64,000 nt of DNA, from assembly GCA_013398295.1 (NCBI GenBank), contig VZSF01003291.1, positions 212,679-276,678 of the forward strand, written 5' to 3'. The notes under the pieces are model-generated. The model searched no databases, was not told the DNA's origin, and was given only the letters and a program-made list of their open reading frames with translations. A program made the position numbers and the translations under genes. This document shows, one piece after another, positions 48,506 to 61,200 of the stretch. The stretch is from Chionis minor. Its lineage: Eukaryota > Chordata > Aves > Charadriiformes > Chionididae. The first letter of the stretch is position 1. The number at the start of each line of letters is the position of its first letter.

Positions 48506-51500
48506 CCTTCAATACCCCCATTACCCCGCCTCTATTGAGGCCAGGCACAGTTTGCTGCTGTCATGCTGCTACTGCCTTTTCCCTCCTCTTTTTCACCCTC
48601 CTGTTGAAGCAATGGCCACAAACAGTGGATACAGCCTTTCATGGACCACAGCCAACAGGCCAATAGCAAACACACGTGACCGAAAAAAAAAAGGAGGGGA
48701 AATAAAGAGAAAGATTTTATTTTTTTCTAAGTTATTTTTATTATTATTATTTTCCAGCCTGAAAACTCTTGGCAAAGTAAAGCTCATCAGTTCCTTCTAG
48801 CATTGTAAGTGGAGATTATGTAATATTTACAGTGATATTAATGCAATCAATCAGCGTCAGCAAGTGGAGATGTGGGAGCCAGCTATACACACGAGAGAAA
48901 AGTGGGGAAAAGGAAAGCACAAAGGGGTCCCTGTGATGGCCAGGGAGGGATGCCAAATACTTTCACTGCTTTCCAAACTAGTATGCTACAAAATAACACA
49001 ATCAGCTTTGGCCCAGTTCATTAAAAATAATTAACTTGACTGCTCAGTGACTTCCCTGCAGACTTGAGATGCCCACTAGCGCCCAGGCTTTCGCATAAAC
49101 ACCTTTCCTCCTCTCATTCGAAGGGGAAGACTTTGCCCTGCCCTGTTCCAGCTCCATCCCAAATGATGTCAAAGGATCCCTTGTTGGATCTTGGGTTACT
49201 GGGAATGGTGAAAGCGTCACGGATCGAGAGCCTGCGCTGAACAGAAGGGCTTTGCCACCACCCCATCCGCTTGCAACAGAATGCCAGCGGCTGAAAAGAG
49301 GCCATTCTTCCCGAGGTGTGCGCCTTGCAGCCACCAGGCAAGTGACTTCACAACCCACAAAGCTGCACAAATAGCTGCTACTGCTGCTTTGTTTTCTTTT
49401 TCTTTTTCAGTTGGAAATATTAGGGCCCAGAGGGGGTTGTTGCCAGAGCTTGATTTCTGCTGGGCCACTGGAGAAACTTCTGGCAGCAGGGAAAAGGTGT
49501 TATTTTGCTGGACAAGGGTGGGAAGTGGGATCTGCAGATGATTTGAGCTTCAACCCCAGCCCTCGCAGCTGCCAACTGGGCAGGCTGAGAAGGGGTCAGA
49601 AGTTGGGTCACAAGGAGCTGGGACCGTGCCGAGGAGCAACAGCTGGGAGTGTGCTCTGGTCCTTGTCTACCAGGATGGAAACACTGCAGGCATTGCTAAA
49701 CCATATCTTGAAATAAGCCTTTCCTAAATAACTGCTATTGATGTTTGGACCCCAGCCTGCAGTTTGGCAGAGCCCAGCCTTGGGATTCAGACCCTGATGT
49801 AGACTATTCCAAGTTCTGACAACGCCTGGACCAGGGATCATTGCTGCTCTGTCTGAGGGGACATTCCTGCTAGGAGAAATGGATAAACCAATTCAGAAGA
49901 AAGAATTGTGACACATGTTCATAAAACCACGAATCCTACCTTCAAAAGAGGGCAGAAGGGATGAATTACAGTGTTTTCTTTATTTTAAAATGTTTACATA
50001 ACTCTTGAGATACTGAGTCAGATGGTTTTCGCACACCAGTAGAAGATCCACTCACTGATTTCTGCTCAACCAGTGAAGAGTTTTGTAGCCAAATCTGCCT
50101 AATCCAAGAAATTCAGGTCTGCTCTGGATGGGTCACTACCTGTTGATGAGCTTGTCTGAACTAAACAATTAGAGCTTCCAGAAGTTACCCTTGCATGTTA
50201 CCTAAAGGACAAAACCTGCATATCTTTAGAAATGTGAACATCATTCAAGAAACCTGTGCAAGGAACCTAGTAAGATTAAGAAAAACTCAATTGATGGCAA
50301 GTCTGTAGATGCCTAAAACCTTGCAACATTATCTTCAGGGACTAGTCTGATCAAGAATTCAGTTTAACTTCTGGAGTAAAGAAATTCTAGGTATGCTTCA
50401 TTCAGAGAGAGGAAATCCAATATATTTTAAAATTCATCAGTGCAGTAAAAGAACACATAATATTTTTCCCATGTTCATGTCTGTTATGGTACCCTAAAAG
50501 ATAAAACCAGAAGAATGTTTGGGTCACAGTGAAAGCTGATGTACACAAGGCAGATTTTTATTTTTTTCTCTGTGGACCTCCTGCCAGAAGCCACCACAAG
50601 GAAATTCCCACACCTTCTGAAAGGTTTACTGACACCAATCTTGGTCAAAGGGGAAGGGACAGCTGAATGGCAGAGCGTCAGCTGCTGAACTCCTGACCAC
50701 GATGCAGATGGAGATAAGGCTAGAGCAGATGACTCCTTTAACCCTGAGTTTAGAAAGAACTATTGGCCCAGCCATGATTGAGAAATGTCTGTTCTCCGGG
50801 GGAAGATCAGCATGTGGGCAGCAGTCAAACTTCCAAGAGCAGACCTCCCCAAACAGTTAGTTTGGCAGTAAGAGCCAGTTGTCTTTGAGCAGGCAGTCAA
50901 CATGTGATCATTTTGGGCTCCTTCCCATTTAGGAGTATGACTCTTGGGAAAAGCTTGACATCAGATTCTGCCCTGGTCAGAGAGTGCAAAACTCTGTCCA
51001 AAGCTAGATTGGTGAATTTGTGACTCCTGTCTGACCCAGAGAGTCTGTTTTCAGCTGAATTCCTAGTGACACAAGCAGGAATTCCTAGAATAAGACCCTT
51101 GTGCACAGATGGAAGAGCAAACCATTTTGACCGCTGAGCAACCACAACCACGAACCACTTCCACTAACTCCAATCTTTTGCTCCAGCTTTACGTTTCCTT
51201 CTAGATGCTTGGAAGCTTTCTTCTGGGTGAAGTTCAGTGCTCTCTGGGAAAAGGGGCCCCTTTTTGATTGTTGCAGGGACCTGTCCCTCGCACCATGGAG
51301 GTGCCCACCAGATGCCCTAGAAACCTTTGTCACTGAGGACCTTTGTCACTGGGGGAGAAGGAAAAAGAACATTTGCCCCAGACAACTTTAATCGTGTTGT
51401 GTAAGCAACTAAATTAGGTGGCTGATCTTCCTTTCATCTCTTTATAATCTCTGTAGAGAGATCTTTCCTCCGGTGAGCAACTCAGAGCAGGAATTAACCT

Positions 51501-53427
51501 CATGTGTAGGAAAGAGCCTTACGGAATAACCTTTCTCTCTCCCCTGTACAGAGGAGCTGTTGAGCAGTCTAAACCAGGTAGCTAAGATAGATACCTTAAG
51601 TAGACAGCTGGAGGTAGAAGAGATGAATACTTGTCTGGTGCTCTACCCTTTGTATCTCCATCCCAGCGGGGAATGACTCATCTGTGGTTCAAAATCTCGA
51701 CAACACCTTTCTCAACACCAAGCTGACCAAAAAATGATACTGGGTAGTAAAAGCGACATGAAAGCTCAGAAGCTCTCATTCCAGGGGTCAGAGAGGAGAG
51801 CAGCAGTTGCTTCCATCGGACTGTGGTGATATTCACAGCTTTCTCTCCATGTCACACTGAGGCAAGAATTACGCAACGTCCTGACCGTACATTTATCCAC
51901 ACTTCTGATGCTTCAGCAATCTGGTTTCTCAGCTAGAGGCTGGAGCCAAAGTATATTAAGAAATGAGCCTGTGAGTTGAGCATATGCTATCAGCAAAGGC
52001 TCATTTTATTGTTGCCACTTACTATTTCATAACAGGAGGGGAAAGCACATGGGGCTGTCTTGAGACAGGAACGATGTAGGACAAAGCCCTGAATTGCTTT
52101 ATACCGTCAGGTCACATGCTGCCACTAGCCCACAGTGAAAAGGTGTCCAATTTTGACCTACCTAGCTAGGGCTAATGGAAGCAATCATTAACTACTAGAG
52201 GAACTACAACGAGGACCAGAGATGATGGCAATGACCTCACCACCATGTTGCAGGCTAATATGGAATAACTAAGCTGCAGATGAGCTCAAGATGAAAGATG
52301 GCTTAGGGAAAGCTGTTTGGTCCAGGAGAGCCATGGGCTTGGCCAGCAGTCCCCAGCTAATGACGAGTCCATCCTGTTTGATTATAAACACAGAGAAGCA
52401 CTTGGCTGCTGCTCTTGTCTGTATTTCCATTTGTGCTGATAATACACATTTTTAAAGGCACTGTTAATTACCACACTAGATTTATTAGCATGAATATTAT
52501 CCATCCTTTCCTTTTACCCCGCCTCTCTCCAGCTCAATTCATCATGTTTACAAGAGGGCGAGTTGCAAGGACCACACCTCCTCTGCTTTCTGGGGATGGC
52601 ACCGTGAACATCTGCCTCGTGATCGCCCAACGATCAGAGTATTCGTTCATAGAAAGTGGTGAGCAAATGACCGAACTGAGCTCCGACAGCCCAATTGCAT
52701 TAATTTCTGCTGATAAACCCTGAGCAACTGGAGGTGCCAGTAACGTTGCATTGAGTTTGCAGCAGGGTAATGAGAACAAAGAGCTTCTGGGGTGGAATCC
52801 AAACCACATCCTCCTATCAAACCCCACCGAGGAAGTACACTAAAATGGCTGAGCGTGCAGCATGAAGCTATATAAAGCTGCAAGGATAATAGCCGTTGTT
52901 CAGTGCCAGGCTTGAAGCTGAAGCGAGTTTTACGGGAGGAAGGTTACGGCCCTCTACCGGGATGTAAATTGTGTTTCTGCACGCAGCAGAAAGTGTGTGC
53001 CTGGTGTCTGCGCGGATCCTTGCAAATTGCATCTTTAAATGTAAGCATCAGTGGTGCCAAACAATTACGATGTTTATAGAAACTGATGGCCTACATCTGT
53101 TTAAAATACTTCTCAGTGTTTAGACTGACAGAATAGAAAACATGCTGCAAAGAGTAAGCATAAATTGGATGGTTTGATATATTTTTTTTAAGTGAGAAGA
53201 ACTCACACTAAATTGATTAACTACTCAAATTCATTAGCACTGTAAGCACTATAGAGTTAATGCACGCCATAAACCTGCCTTCCTGCAGAACAGAGAATTA
53301 ACAAAATGTAAGGAAATTCTTACAGAGGGTAAATCCTGTTTGGAACTAGAAGGTAGCCTCATATCCCAGCACCAATAGAACATTACTTCTTGATCTCAAG
53401 CATGGCAAAGTTTTTTCTCCATTGAGA
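48501..53427. other. Non-coding unique sequence, no gene recognised
   Basis: No exon, RNA gene or mobile element is recognised. A T/A-rich stretch with ATT repeats lies at 48718-48755. Between 49.9 and 52.3 kb open frames are rare and short. A small repeated word, ACCTTTGTCACTG, occurs twice 17 bases apart at 51328-51340 and about 51340-51357. Confidence 0.6.
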
Positions 53428-53545
53428 AATAGAATCATAGAATCACTTGGGGTGGAAGAGACCTTCAAGATCGAGTCCAACCATAAACCTACGCCAAAAC
53501 CACCCTTAAACCATGTCCCTCAGCACCCCAAATCACCCTTGTACA
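53428..53545 (-). mobile_element. CR1 LINE, 3'-end fragment
   Basis: ATAGAATCATAGAATCACTT, GGGGTGGAAGAGACCTTCAA, GATCGAGTCCAACCATAAAC and AACCATGTCCCTCAGCACCC are the reverse complement of the 3' end of the CR1 subfamily with a 'gctgagggacatggtttaa' segment, the same segment seen in sense at 9758-9780. The terminal octamer-like repeat is well kept (two ATAGAATC-type units). Similarity stops near 53545. Confidence 0.95.
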
Positions 53546-54673
53546 TCTTTGCCTCAGCTTCCAATCTCTCCCATTTAGCTACTTACAGCCAGGCAGAGCA
53601 GGAGAGCAAGCTGAGGTCCCAACCTGACCTCCTTGCAAGGGATAACTGGATCGGTTGCACCACACAGAGAAGCCTGACCAAAGCCCTTGGCTTCATCTCA
53701 CCTCCCCGAGGTGGCTCTTTACCTCCGCCCCAACACTTTCCTTCTTCCAAGGGACTCTGCAGAGTCAGTGGTCCCTCTTCTTGCCAGCATCCTGCTGGCA
53801 GCACAGGATGTACCTCCTTTGATCCAGGCAACTTTGGACATTAGCAAAATATCCACGTGATTTGGGGATGAAAGCAGCAGAGACTTTGTAGATTGTGACC
53901 ACGAGAGCAAAGAGAGCAGAGCTATATGGTGCTGCAGTCCAATAGCCCTCAATGACACAAAGGCTCTTAAGGGACCTCAACGAGCCAGTGCAAACCACAG
54001 CCAGCTCCAGAAAACCAGTGACTACCTCAGCAATGGCCAGACCCCAGGACGTACTGGGCTTTGGCAAACTGGCTTCCTTCAGCTGCAGCAGCTCACTAAG
54101 TAGTGCATACAACACAGTAAAACCCAAATTCTCATGCACAGACCCATAGGTTTGCTTGTTCAGCCATCCTTAGCTTGCTTGTCCTTGAACATGGACTGCT
54201 GTGTTGCAGTGCCTTGCCACCTGACTAATCAAAGAAACCTTGCTTCATTAGTACCTTGAAATCTGGCTACAAATCTCCCCATGGGGCTCACTCCTGGGTG
54301 ACTGTTTCAGAACAAAGAGTCCCATTCATCTGAGAAGCCTCTGGAGTTCACTTTCTGACTTTTAATGTTAGTCTTAGAGGGGTGTGTGCGAGTTTTATGG
54401 GCAAAGCACACAGATACCCCAGAAGGGACACCCTGCTCTGGAACTGGTTATAACCAAGTCCCCTTGGGCATGGCTGCTGTGCGGCAAGTGGGAAGGTCTC
54501 TCCTCTCTCCATTGCACCGACAACAAATGTATGGCAGAAAAAACCCCTAGCTCTGGAGCTTTCCCATAGTTAATTGCCAGGATTATTATGGTATCTAGCT
54601 TAGTAAAAGACTTGCAGTTTCCATTCTTCTTTTCCTCCCACCCAATCCCTTGTATTTTTAAGGCCACTTATGT

Positions 54674-54696
54674 CACACACACACACACACACACAC
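54674..54696. repeat. CA dinucleotide microsatellite, 23 bases
   Basis: This is an uninterrupted alternating CA tract of eleven and a half units. It is likely polymorphic in length, and alternating purine-pyrimidine DNA of this kind can adopt Z-form under supercoiling. Confidence 0.97.
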
Positions 54697-55262
54697 GCAA
54701 AACTCCAGCATGAAAAGGCAGCCACATCAAACACAACATCACAAATAAGCAGCCTCTATCTCTTCCAAGCCTGCATTCCTTCTCCATCGATGTGCTGTAA
54801 ATTAGTATGCAAATTATGTAAATTAGAAGCACATGCAGAGTGGAAGTCGTTCTCCCTGGCACTACAGACTTCAGAGCCTTATCGAGACCACAGACATCTC
54901 CGGGTGAAGCATTGCCTCTACCACTGCAGGTCCCTGAACCAACATGGCAGGGCACGGAGGGGATGCCCCAGAGCAGCGCTCTCTGCAGATGAGCAAGGAG
55001 CAAGAAGAGCCATTGCTTTTCCTCCGCAGCTCTCCAACACCAAGTGGATCTCTGCTAAGCACCACCTGAGTTGGAGCAGCTGGACTCAGGCAGCTGGAGG
55101 GGGACCAGCCACATATCCCATCGGGAAGCTCTCTGGGACATTGGGATGGTGTTAGCACTGCACTTTGCAGCTGCAGCAAAAGCCCTGCACGAGCCCAGCT
55201 CCAGCACACTGATGCTTCATCCTGACTTGTGCTTGCTCCCAAGGGAGAGCATCCTGTCCCCT

Positions 55263-55294
55263 CAGCAATGACGCCGTTGCACGGCGTTATGCTG
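55263..55294. other. CpG-rich perfect-core hairpin
   Basis: The arms ACGCCGT and ACGGCGT (55271-55277 and 55281-55287) are exact inverted repeats around a three-base TGC loop. Pairing extends outward through one G-T wobble and one bulged A to C55263-G55294, giving about 14 paired positions. Four CpG dinucleotides fall in this small element although the region is otherwise CpG-poor. It is much shorter than a microRNA precursor. A protein-binding palindrome or chance are both possible. Confidence 0.6.
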
Positions 55295-55638
55295 CCTCTC
55301 CCCGAGTCCCGGAGCAGAGCCGTGTAAAACATGCAGACATTTTCATCACTTAACTTATGGCTGCCCTGAGGGAATGTGCATAAGATTACCCAGTGCTCCT
55401 TAAATCAGTCGCAGAACAACCTTTTCCAGCCTCTGCCAAACAAAAGCTTTTCCAGCAGAGTTCCATTCTTCTTTTCTCTGTAAGAAACCTCCTTTTTCAG
55501 ACCAGCTCAGCTGTCACACTTGGGTACTAGCCGGTGGAAACACACACAAATACCTGCAATCTCACTGAAATGAATGGAAAAAAAACTGCTTTAAAAATTC
55601 AAGGAGAGTGGAACAGAATTTTTCACCCCTTTTTCCCA

Positions 55639-55670
55639 GGAAGGAAAGAAAGGAAGGAAGGAAGGAAAAG
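55639..55670 (+). repeat. GGAA/GGAAA purine microsatellite
   Basis: The run consists of GGAA units with GGAAA/AGAAA variants and forms an almost pure purine tract. GGAA arrays are known binding substrates for ETS-family factors, but nothing here indicates such use. Confidence 0.93.
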
Positions 55671-56211
55671 ATTTGCTGAAGCCCAACTTCAGCCCAATGT
55701 TGAAGCAAAGCTTGACAGCTCTCGTATTCCCTGTGTACAACACACAAATCCTACAGCAGTGCACCGCTGCTCCACCACCTTTACTCTTCTACCAAAATAA
55801 TCCAGCCACTGACATCTCAGAGTGGGCTCCACAGGGTGAAGCTGCACTAACTTTCCATTTGGTTTGATGAGGACCAGGCCGTTCTGCGTCCAGTTTGCAT
55901 CCATTCTCACCAGTCCAGAGGACCACCCAGGCTTCCAGGCAACAAAGAGGTTGTTCCTTCCACCAGGATGGATAGGTGGGTTTTAGGTGAAGCCAACCTA
56001 ACAGCTCTGCTGCCAGCTCTCAGTCCAGCTGCACAACCACTTTCAGACATCTGACATAATCCTACATACTGGAGCTTTTCAAGTTTTCCATTATACAAGC
56101 TGGGACTGATTAACATCTGAGGACACACAGCATGTGCACCAGCGCAAGGCCAAGCCACCACTGCCCATTACATGGGGACAATCCTGGGGACATCTCTAGC
56201 CAACGTTGAAA

Positions 56212-56216
56212 GGACC
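56212..56216. repeat. Left target-site duplication of the solo LTR (GGACC)
   Basis: GGACC stands immediately before the TG that opens the LTR and is repeated exactly at 56775-56779 immediately after the closing CA. A five-base duplication is typical of ERVL-type integrases. Confidence 0.85.
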
Positions 56217-56477
56217 TGTCATACTTTCAGCTGGGACAGAGCCGACTTTCTTACTAGCAGCTGGTACAGTGCTATGCTTTGGATTTGGGATGAGAATGGT
56301 GTTGACAGCACACTAATGTTTTTGGTCATTGCTAAGCAGTGAAGGTCTTTTCTGCTCCTCACACCACCCCACCAGCAAGTAAACTGGGAGTGCACAAAAA
56401 GTTGGGAGAAGACACAGCCAGGACAGCTGACCCCAACTGACCAAAGGAATATTTCTCGCCATATGGCGTCATGTTTA

Positions 56478-56483
56478 ATATAC
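56478..56483 (+). promoter_or_regulatory. Degenerate TATA-like box of the solo LTR
   Basis: ATATAC sits at the LTR position where related avian LTRs carry a TATAAA-type box, shortly after a CRE-like GGCGTCATG (56465-56473). The changed final bases suggest a weakened promoter. Confidence 0.45.
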
Positions 56484-56644
56484 GAAGCAGGGGAAAAAAG
56501 AAGAAAGGGCGAGACGTTTGGAGTTACAGCGTTTGTATTCCCAAGTAACCATTATGGAGATGGCTGAACATCTGCCTGCCGATGGGAAGCAGTGAATGAA
56601 TTCCTTGTTTTGCTTTGCTTGTATATGCAACTTTTGCTCTACCT

Positions 56645-56650
56645 ATTAAA
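56645..56650 (+). terminator. ATTAAA polyadenylation signal of the solo LTR
   Basis: ATTAAA, the commonest variant of AATAAA, lies about 165 bases after the TATA-like box, marking the LTR R/U5 side on the + strand. It could still direct 3'-end formation of any transcript crossing the element. Confidence 0.5.
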
Positions 56651-56774
56651 CTGTCTTCATCTCAGCCCATGAGTTTTCTCACTTTTACTCTTCCATTTCC
56701 ATCTCCTATCCCAGCTGGGGGGAGTGAGCAAGTGGCTGCGTGGCCCTAGTTTTGGCTGGGGTTAAGCCACCACA

Positions 56775-56779
56775 GGACC
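56775..56779. repeat. Right target-site duplication of the solo LTR (GGACC)
   Basis: GGACC follows the terminal CA of the LTR and matches the left copy at 56212-56216 exactly. Identity of both copies shows that the insertion boundaries are undisturbed. Confidence 0.85.
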
Positions 56780-58214
56780 TCAGCAGCGCAGGAGGTTAGC
56801 TCCATCTGAAGGGATATGGCAGTGCAGTCGGAGAGGAGACGTGTCAGGGTCAGGGCTCTGAGATAACAAGCTGTCCCTACACAGCCAGTTGTTGGATCTG
56901 CTGAACATTGATGTTTCTACACAAACAGACTTGGAGGCTGCTCACATCAGCATTTAGCTGGAGGAAATCCCAGTCATGAGCCCACCGGGATCAGGGGAAT
57001 CAAAGTGTTACTAATACAGAGTCATTTCTCACCCTTCCAAATCCACGCTCCAAACCGTTGGATGCAAAAAGGAGGATTTCTGTTAAGCTGAACTGCTGCA
57101 GCAGGAAATGGCACATTTAGCGCTTCTTTCATGACTTTCTTTTTACATTTCCTTTGTGCCCTCTCCCGAGCTCTGCTGATGGCAAAGACAGCTCACTATC
57201 TCCGTAAGCGCATCTCTTGATCTTTAAGGGCAGCACTATGCACTTCTGACAAAGCAACCTGGACCCAGGGTGTCTGCAAACACCTTCTGCCTGCCTGGTC
57301 CCCAGCAGCGTGGCCGCAACCACATCTCTCCAACTTAGCTCTACAAATCACAGTGGCACCAGATTAAGCCTTTAGCCGTGTTATTTCTTGAGGTTTACTC
57401 ATCACAAATGTTGACAGTAAGGATCATCTTTAAGTAACAAACCAGAAAACCAATTCCCTTCCCTATAGTCAATAAAATCCTGTTGCTTCCTCCAGAAGAA
57501 AGCATACTGCACCATGTTATTATATGGGCACAAGAGGAAATAATTCTTCGGATTTGGAAAGTCAATATTACTGGGCTCAGACTGCAATACAGCGCATGTT
57601 CATTTTGCAATTGAGTTACTTTCTCTGATATACTTTTGATTCTATTTTCCTGGCAAATTGTGATTGCTAATAAATTGCAATAACTTTGAGTTTACATTAT
57701 GACTCACAGAAGATTATGGTGGGCGGTAATGACATTCCCAAACTGGAGGGTCTCTCCAGTGAAGTATCTGGCATGTGGAAGCAATTCAGTATTTACAGAT
57801 TCTGATGAAACCTACATATTACTGATGAAGAAACCATATTTTGATAAGAGAACAGGCAGCAGTGCAAGCCGACAGACATTTCTTAAAGGGAAGAAAATAT
57901 GAAGCTCCTGACGTCTACCAGGAAGCCAGGCTTCACCCAGAGCTTATTGAAGCCAATAGATTGAGCCCTCCAGGATTCACCAGCACTGAAGATCAAGTCT
58001 TCACCCTTCTCTGCAACAGGAACATGTTCTGGGTCAGCTCGCTCCATCCCAGAACACTTTATCCTACAATAATATTCCAGCCTCCTGCTTATTATATGCT
58101 GAAATCTGTTTATTTCCTCTAATACCCAACTCTCCCTCAGTGTCTCATTTTGAAACCCCCGGGGCAGCTAAAGTGGGAATTTTAATTTTATTGCTCTGTT
58201 AGTCAAACCTTTCC

Positions 58215-58240
58215 TTTTTTTTTTTTTTTTTAAAAAAAAA
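58215..58240. repeat. T17A9 homopolymer junction
   Basis: A run of 17 T is followed directly by 9 A. The A-run can pair with the T-run, so single strands could fold into a short hairpin. Slippage makes the exact lengths uncertain. Confidence 0.95.
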
Positions 58241-61200
58241 TCCCAAACACCACTGTTTACACAGAGCAGCCTTCCTCCCTGATCCCCTCTGGTTTGTCTT
58301 TTGCTTCTCAGGCATTTCCTAGCTGCTGTGCTTGGGCTCCACCTTGTCATGTAAATCCAATTTAATTTGCACAGTTCTGCTTGACTGGGGCTGTTTTCTA
58401 GTAAATTCAAGCTCCATGAAAAATTCCAACCAGGTGATACACTCAAAGGCAGCAGCTCCTAGTGCAGTATGTGGTAAGGATCTTCAAAACACACTCTAAG
58501 AGGAGGCAGGTGGCTTTCAAGGCCATTTGGCATTTTACTTCTAATATTGACTTTTAATTACCAACAGCCAAACCACGTTTTTCTATATGATCCATTGCTG
58601 CCTCAAAATCCATTTTGTCCTGGGGTTATTGACGCAGTTGGAAAACTTACTATGTTTACTTTTTTTTGAGAAAACTCTTTATTTTTCATGCATTATTTTC
58701 AAACCAAGACTGCGTCCGTGCTCATACCACAAGCCCCAATTCTGCTTTTCACTAGGTTTTGGACTTCTTCATCCCTGTCCTTAGTAGGGAGTTGTCTTCA
58801 GAAACCACCAGTGCAGAGATGGCAGTGTGCAGGAAACAAGGGTGAAGGATAAGTTTTATTTTATGGTCTTGCTACCTCTGTTTCTCAGCAGGTGAAATTT
58901 TTTGAATACTCAATAGATGAAAGAGCAAACATCCTCTTTGCAAAAGAGGGGTGGCTGAATCTATAAGCCTCAGTACAGCACCCTGAGTTAACATCAAGCA
59001 GGACCTGAGCTGGGTGGTGCTAGACATAAGTGAGCCCTGTGCTCTGCCCAGCCTGACGTGGGGCAGGAAATTAGTCCAAAACCCTCTTTCTGTGAGTCTG
59101 GGAGGCTTCAGAGCAGTTCCTACGAGCAAAAAAAGGCCCTTTGCTTCATGCCTCACATTTCAGCACAGGCTGGTGCCTCCCCACAAAAAGACCCCCAAAC
59201 ATTTTCAGCTGCGGGCTCAGCCCTGAGCACAGGTTGGGGCGATGCACATGGCTTGCGACCACCAAGCAACCACTTCTCCGCCTTGCCCCTGAAATGGCTT
59301 TGATCCCCTGTGAAATCCCTCCAAAAATAGCAGCATTACATACCTCGGGTACAAGAGGCCAGCTTGACGTTTAGGTGGCATGTAATCTACTCTCCAAGTG
59401 GAAAAAAAAAACAACCCAAAACCAAACAAAACCCCACAAAATTCAAACCCCAAAGATCCACAAAACAAAAGAGCCCCAGCTTTTGTTCCACTTGGTCAAT
59501 AAAACCAAAAAATACTCCTCTAACAGCTTTGTAAATAAATACAGGGCACCACGATAGTTCAGGTGATTTATTGGCACTTAACATTATGAGGGTGACAGAA
59601 AGCACTGCAATAGTTAAGTACCACGGTCATGGCCATTATAAACATTTTTTTAAAGGGGTTTATTACAGAGCTGTAAAAGTAAGCTCGAGGCTAGAAGTTG
59701 GCATGCGAGTTCCCTCTACCTTTGAAGTATTTATTGACATTACAAATTTGGGAGGGGGGAAAAAAATCAATTTGGAAACTATGGTTTCATCAGACTTTGA
59801 ATAGCAAGTGTAAAAAAGCAAGCAGATAAGAATGGGGGGGAAGGAAGAGAGGGAGCAGAACCATTAAGATGGATAATGTTCAGCAAATCATTTGCCAGGA
59901 AGATCTTTTCGGTTCACCTTTTTCCGTCTGTGACTCACAAAGCAGTGGTTTCTACAAAGTTTCTCCATCTTTCAAAATATTTGCCCAGCCATTTCCATGC
60001 AGTTATTGGTGTGTAATTTACAGCTTTTCACAGCAGGGAACGCAAGTCGCCCTGGGGTACGGCATGCCATTGAGTGCTGCTGGGAAAGCTGCAGCTCTCT
60101 CTGCCTGGCTCCCTGCTTTCACTGGAGAAGGAATTTGTATCCCAGCGGCTCAGCCCTGCCAGGTTACACACTGGCAAGAGCAAGGGGTAAATCTCACCTG
60201 GCCCCATTCTCCAGCTGCAAGGCCAGGGAGCTTCAGAAGTGTGGTCCGGGTAGGAGGGGGCTGCTTTTCCGCTCCTACAGTACTCACCAAATGCAGGTAC
60301 CTCTCAGGCTTTAAATCCTGAAGGGACCATTGTGAGCTTCCTATACAAGGAAGGCCAATCCATTTTTTTTTTGTTAAATATATTTGGTTTAATGTCGCCA
60401 CAGCCTTGCTCCTGCTCATCAGTTACTCAAGGCACCTGCACAGCATCACTGTACCACCAAAGAGGCACATCGGAGCATCCCTGGGAAGGCCCATGCTCAG
60501 CGCTACCTTTCAAACCGACTATACAAAAGGGCTGCATATGGAACACTTGGGAATGGTTTTTCTACCGAGGGCAGTAAAGGAACGTTAACTCCTCCATTAG
60601 CACCAGCCATGGTTACACCCTGAGCATGCTGCAGCTCAACACCCTATTTTGTTGTGCCCACCTGCACTTGGTGCATCTCTGACATTGGGCTGTCTTCAGA
60701 CAGACAAGAAGCTTTCTTCATCAACCGTCTCACTCCTCCAGGACAAACCCCACAGTGAAACCTACTTGCATGGGAGAAGCAATCTGGAAAATTGGCTTGG
60801 AACATGTCAAACCAAACCAGTAAGGCGTGAGGAAGATGAACCACGCCTGGAGCGGGCAGCGCAGGAGAGGAGAGGAGACACCCTGATTTACACCAGCTGG
60901 CAGCCTGGCCTTACACCCTGGGAAGCTGATGCTATTTTTGTCTGCCCTTTTCGCAGCCACGTTCACCACTGAAATCCTCCCACATGCTGAATTATGGGTT
61001 GGAGGGATGAGTCCAGCTTGGAGCAGATGTTTATCTAATTTGCCTCCATATGCTTTTAAACATTTCACATGTAGGAAAATGATAAAAGCGGGAAGATTAA
61101 ACATGGATGTCCAAACTCTAATTAACATCCCCACTGGTAATCTGGGTGTGTTTTATCTTTATAACAGAGTGACACCAGCTTCCTTCGTAACACGCATGAG

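Larger units (their letters stand above)
53546..56211. other. Non-coding sequence, no gene recognised
   Basis: A 124-codon frame on the - strand (53765-54139, ATG start) has two hydrophobic stretches of roughly 20 residues but matches no family I know. Other frames up to 161 codons overlap on both strands between 54.67 and 55.33 kb, which argues for low stop density rather than coding. The CA repeat, CpG-rich hairpin and GGAA repeat in this block are listed separately. Confidence 0.55.
56217..56774 (+). mobile_element. Solo LTR of an avian ERVL-like endogenous retrovirus (558 bp)
   Basis: The element begins TGTCATACTTTCAGCTGGGA, ends GGGTTAAGCCACCACA and is bounded by TG...CA. Words recognised from the widespread avian ERVL-like LTR include GGATTTGGGATGAGAATGG, AACATCTGCCTGCCGATGGG, AATTCCTTGTTTTGCTTTGC, TATTAAACTGTCTTCATCTC and GAGTTTTCTCACTTTTACTC. 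The five-base sequence GGACC flanks both sides as a perfect target-site duplication. No internal region, primer-binding site or second LTR is present, so the provirus has been reduced to a solo LTR by recombination between its two ends, or the copy was always LTR-only. It encodes no protein. Orientation is given by the TATA-like and polyadenylation signals. Confidence 0.93.
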
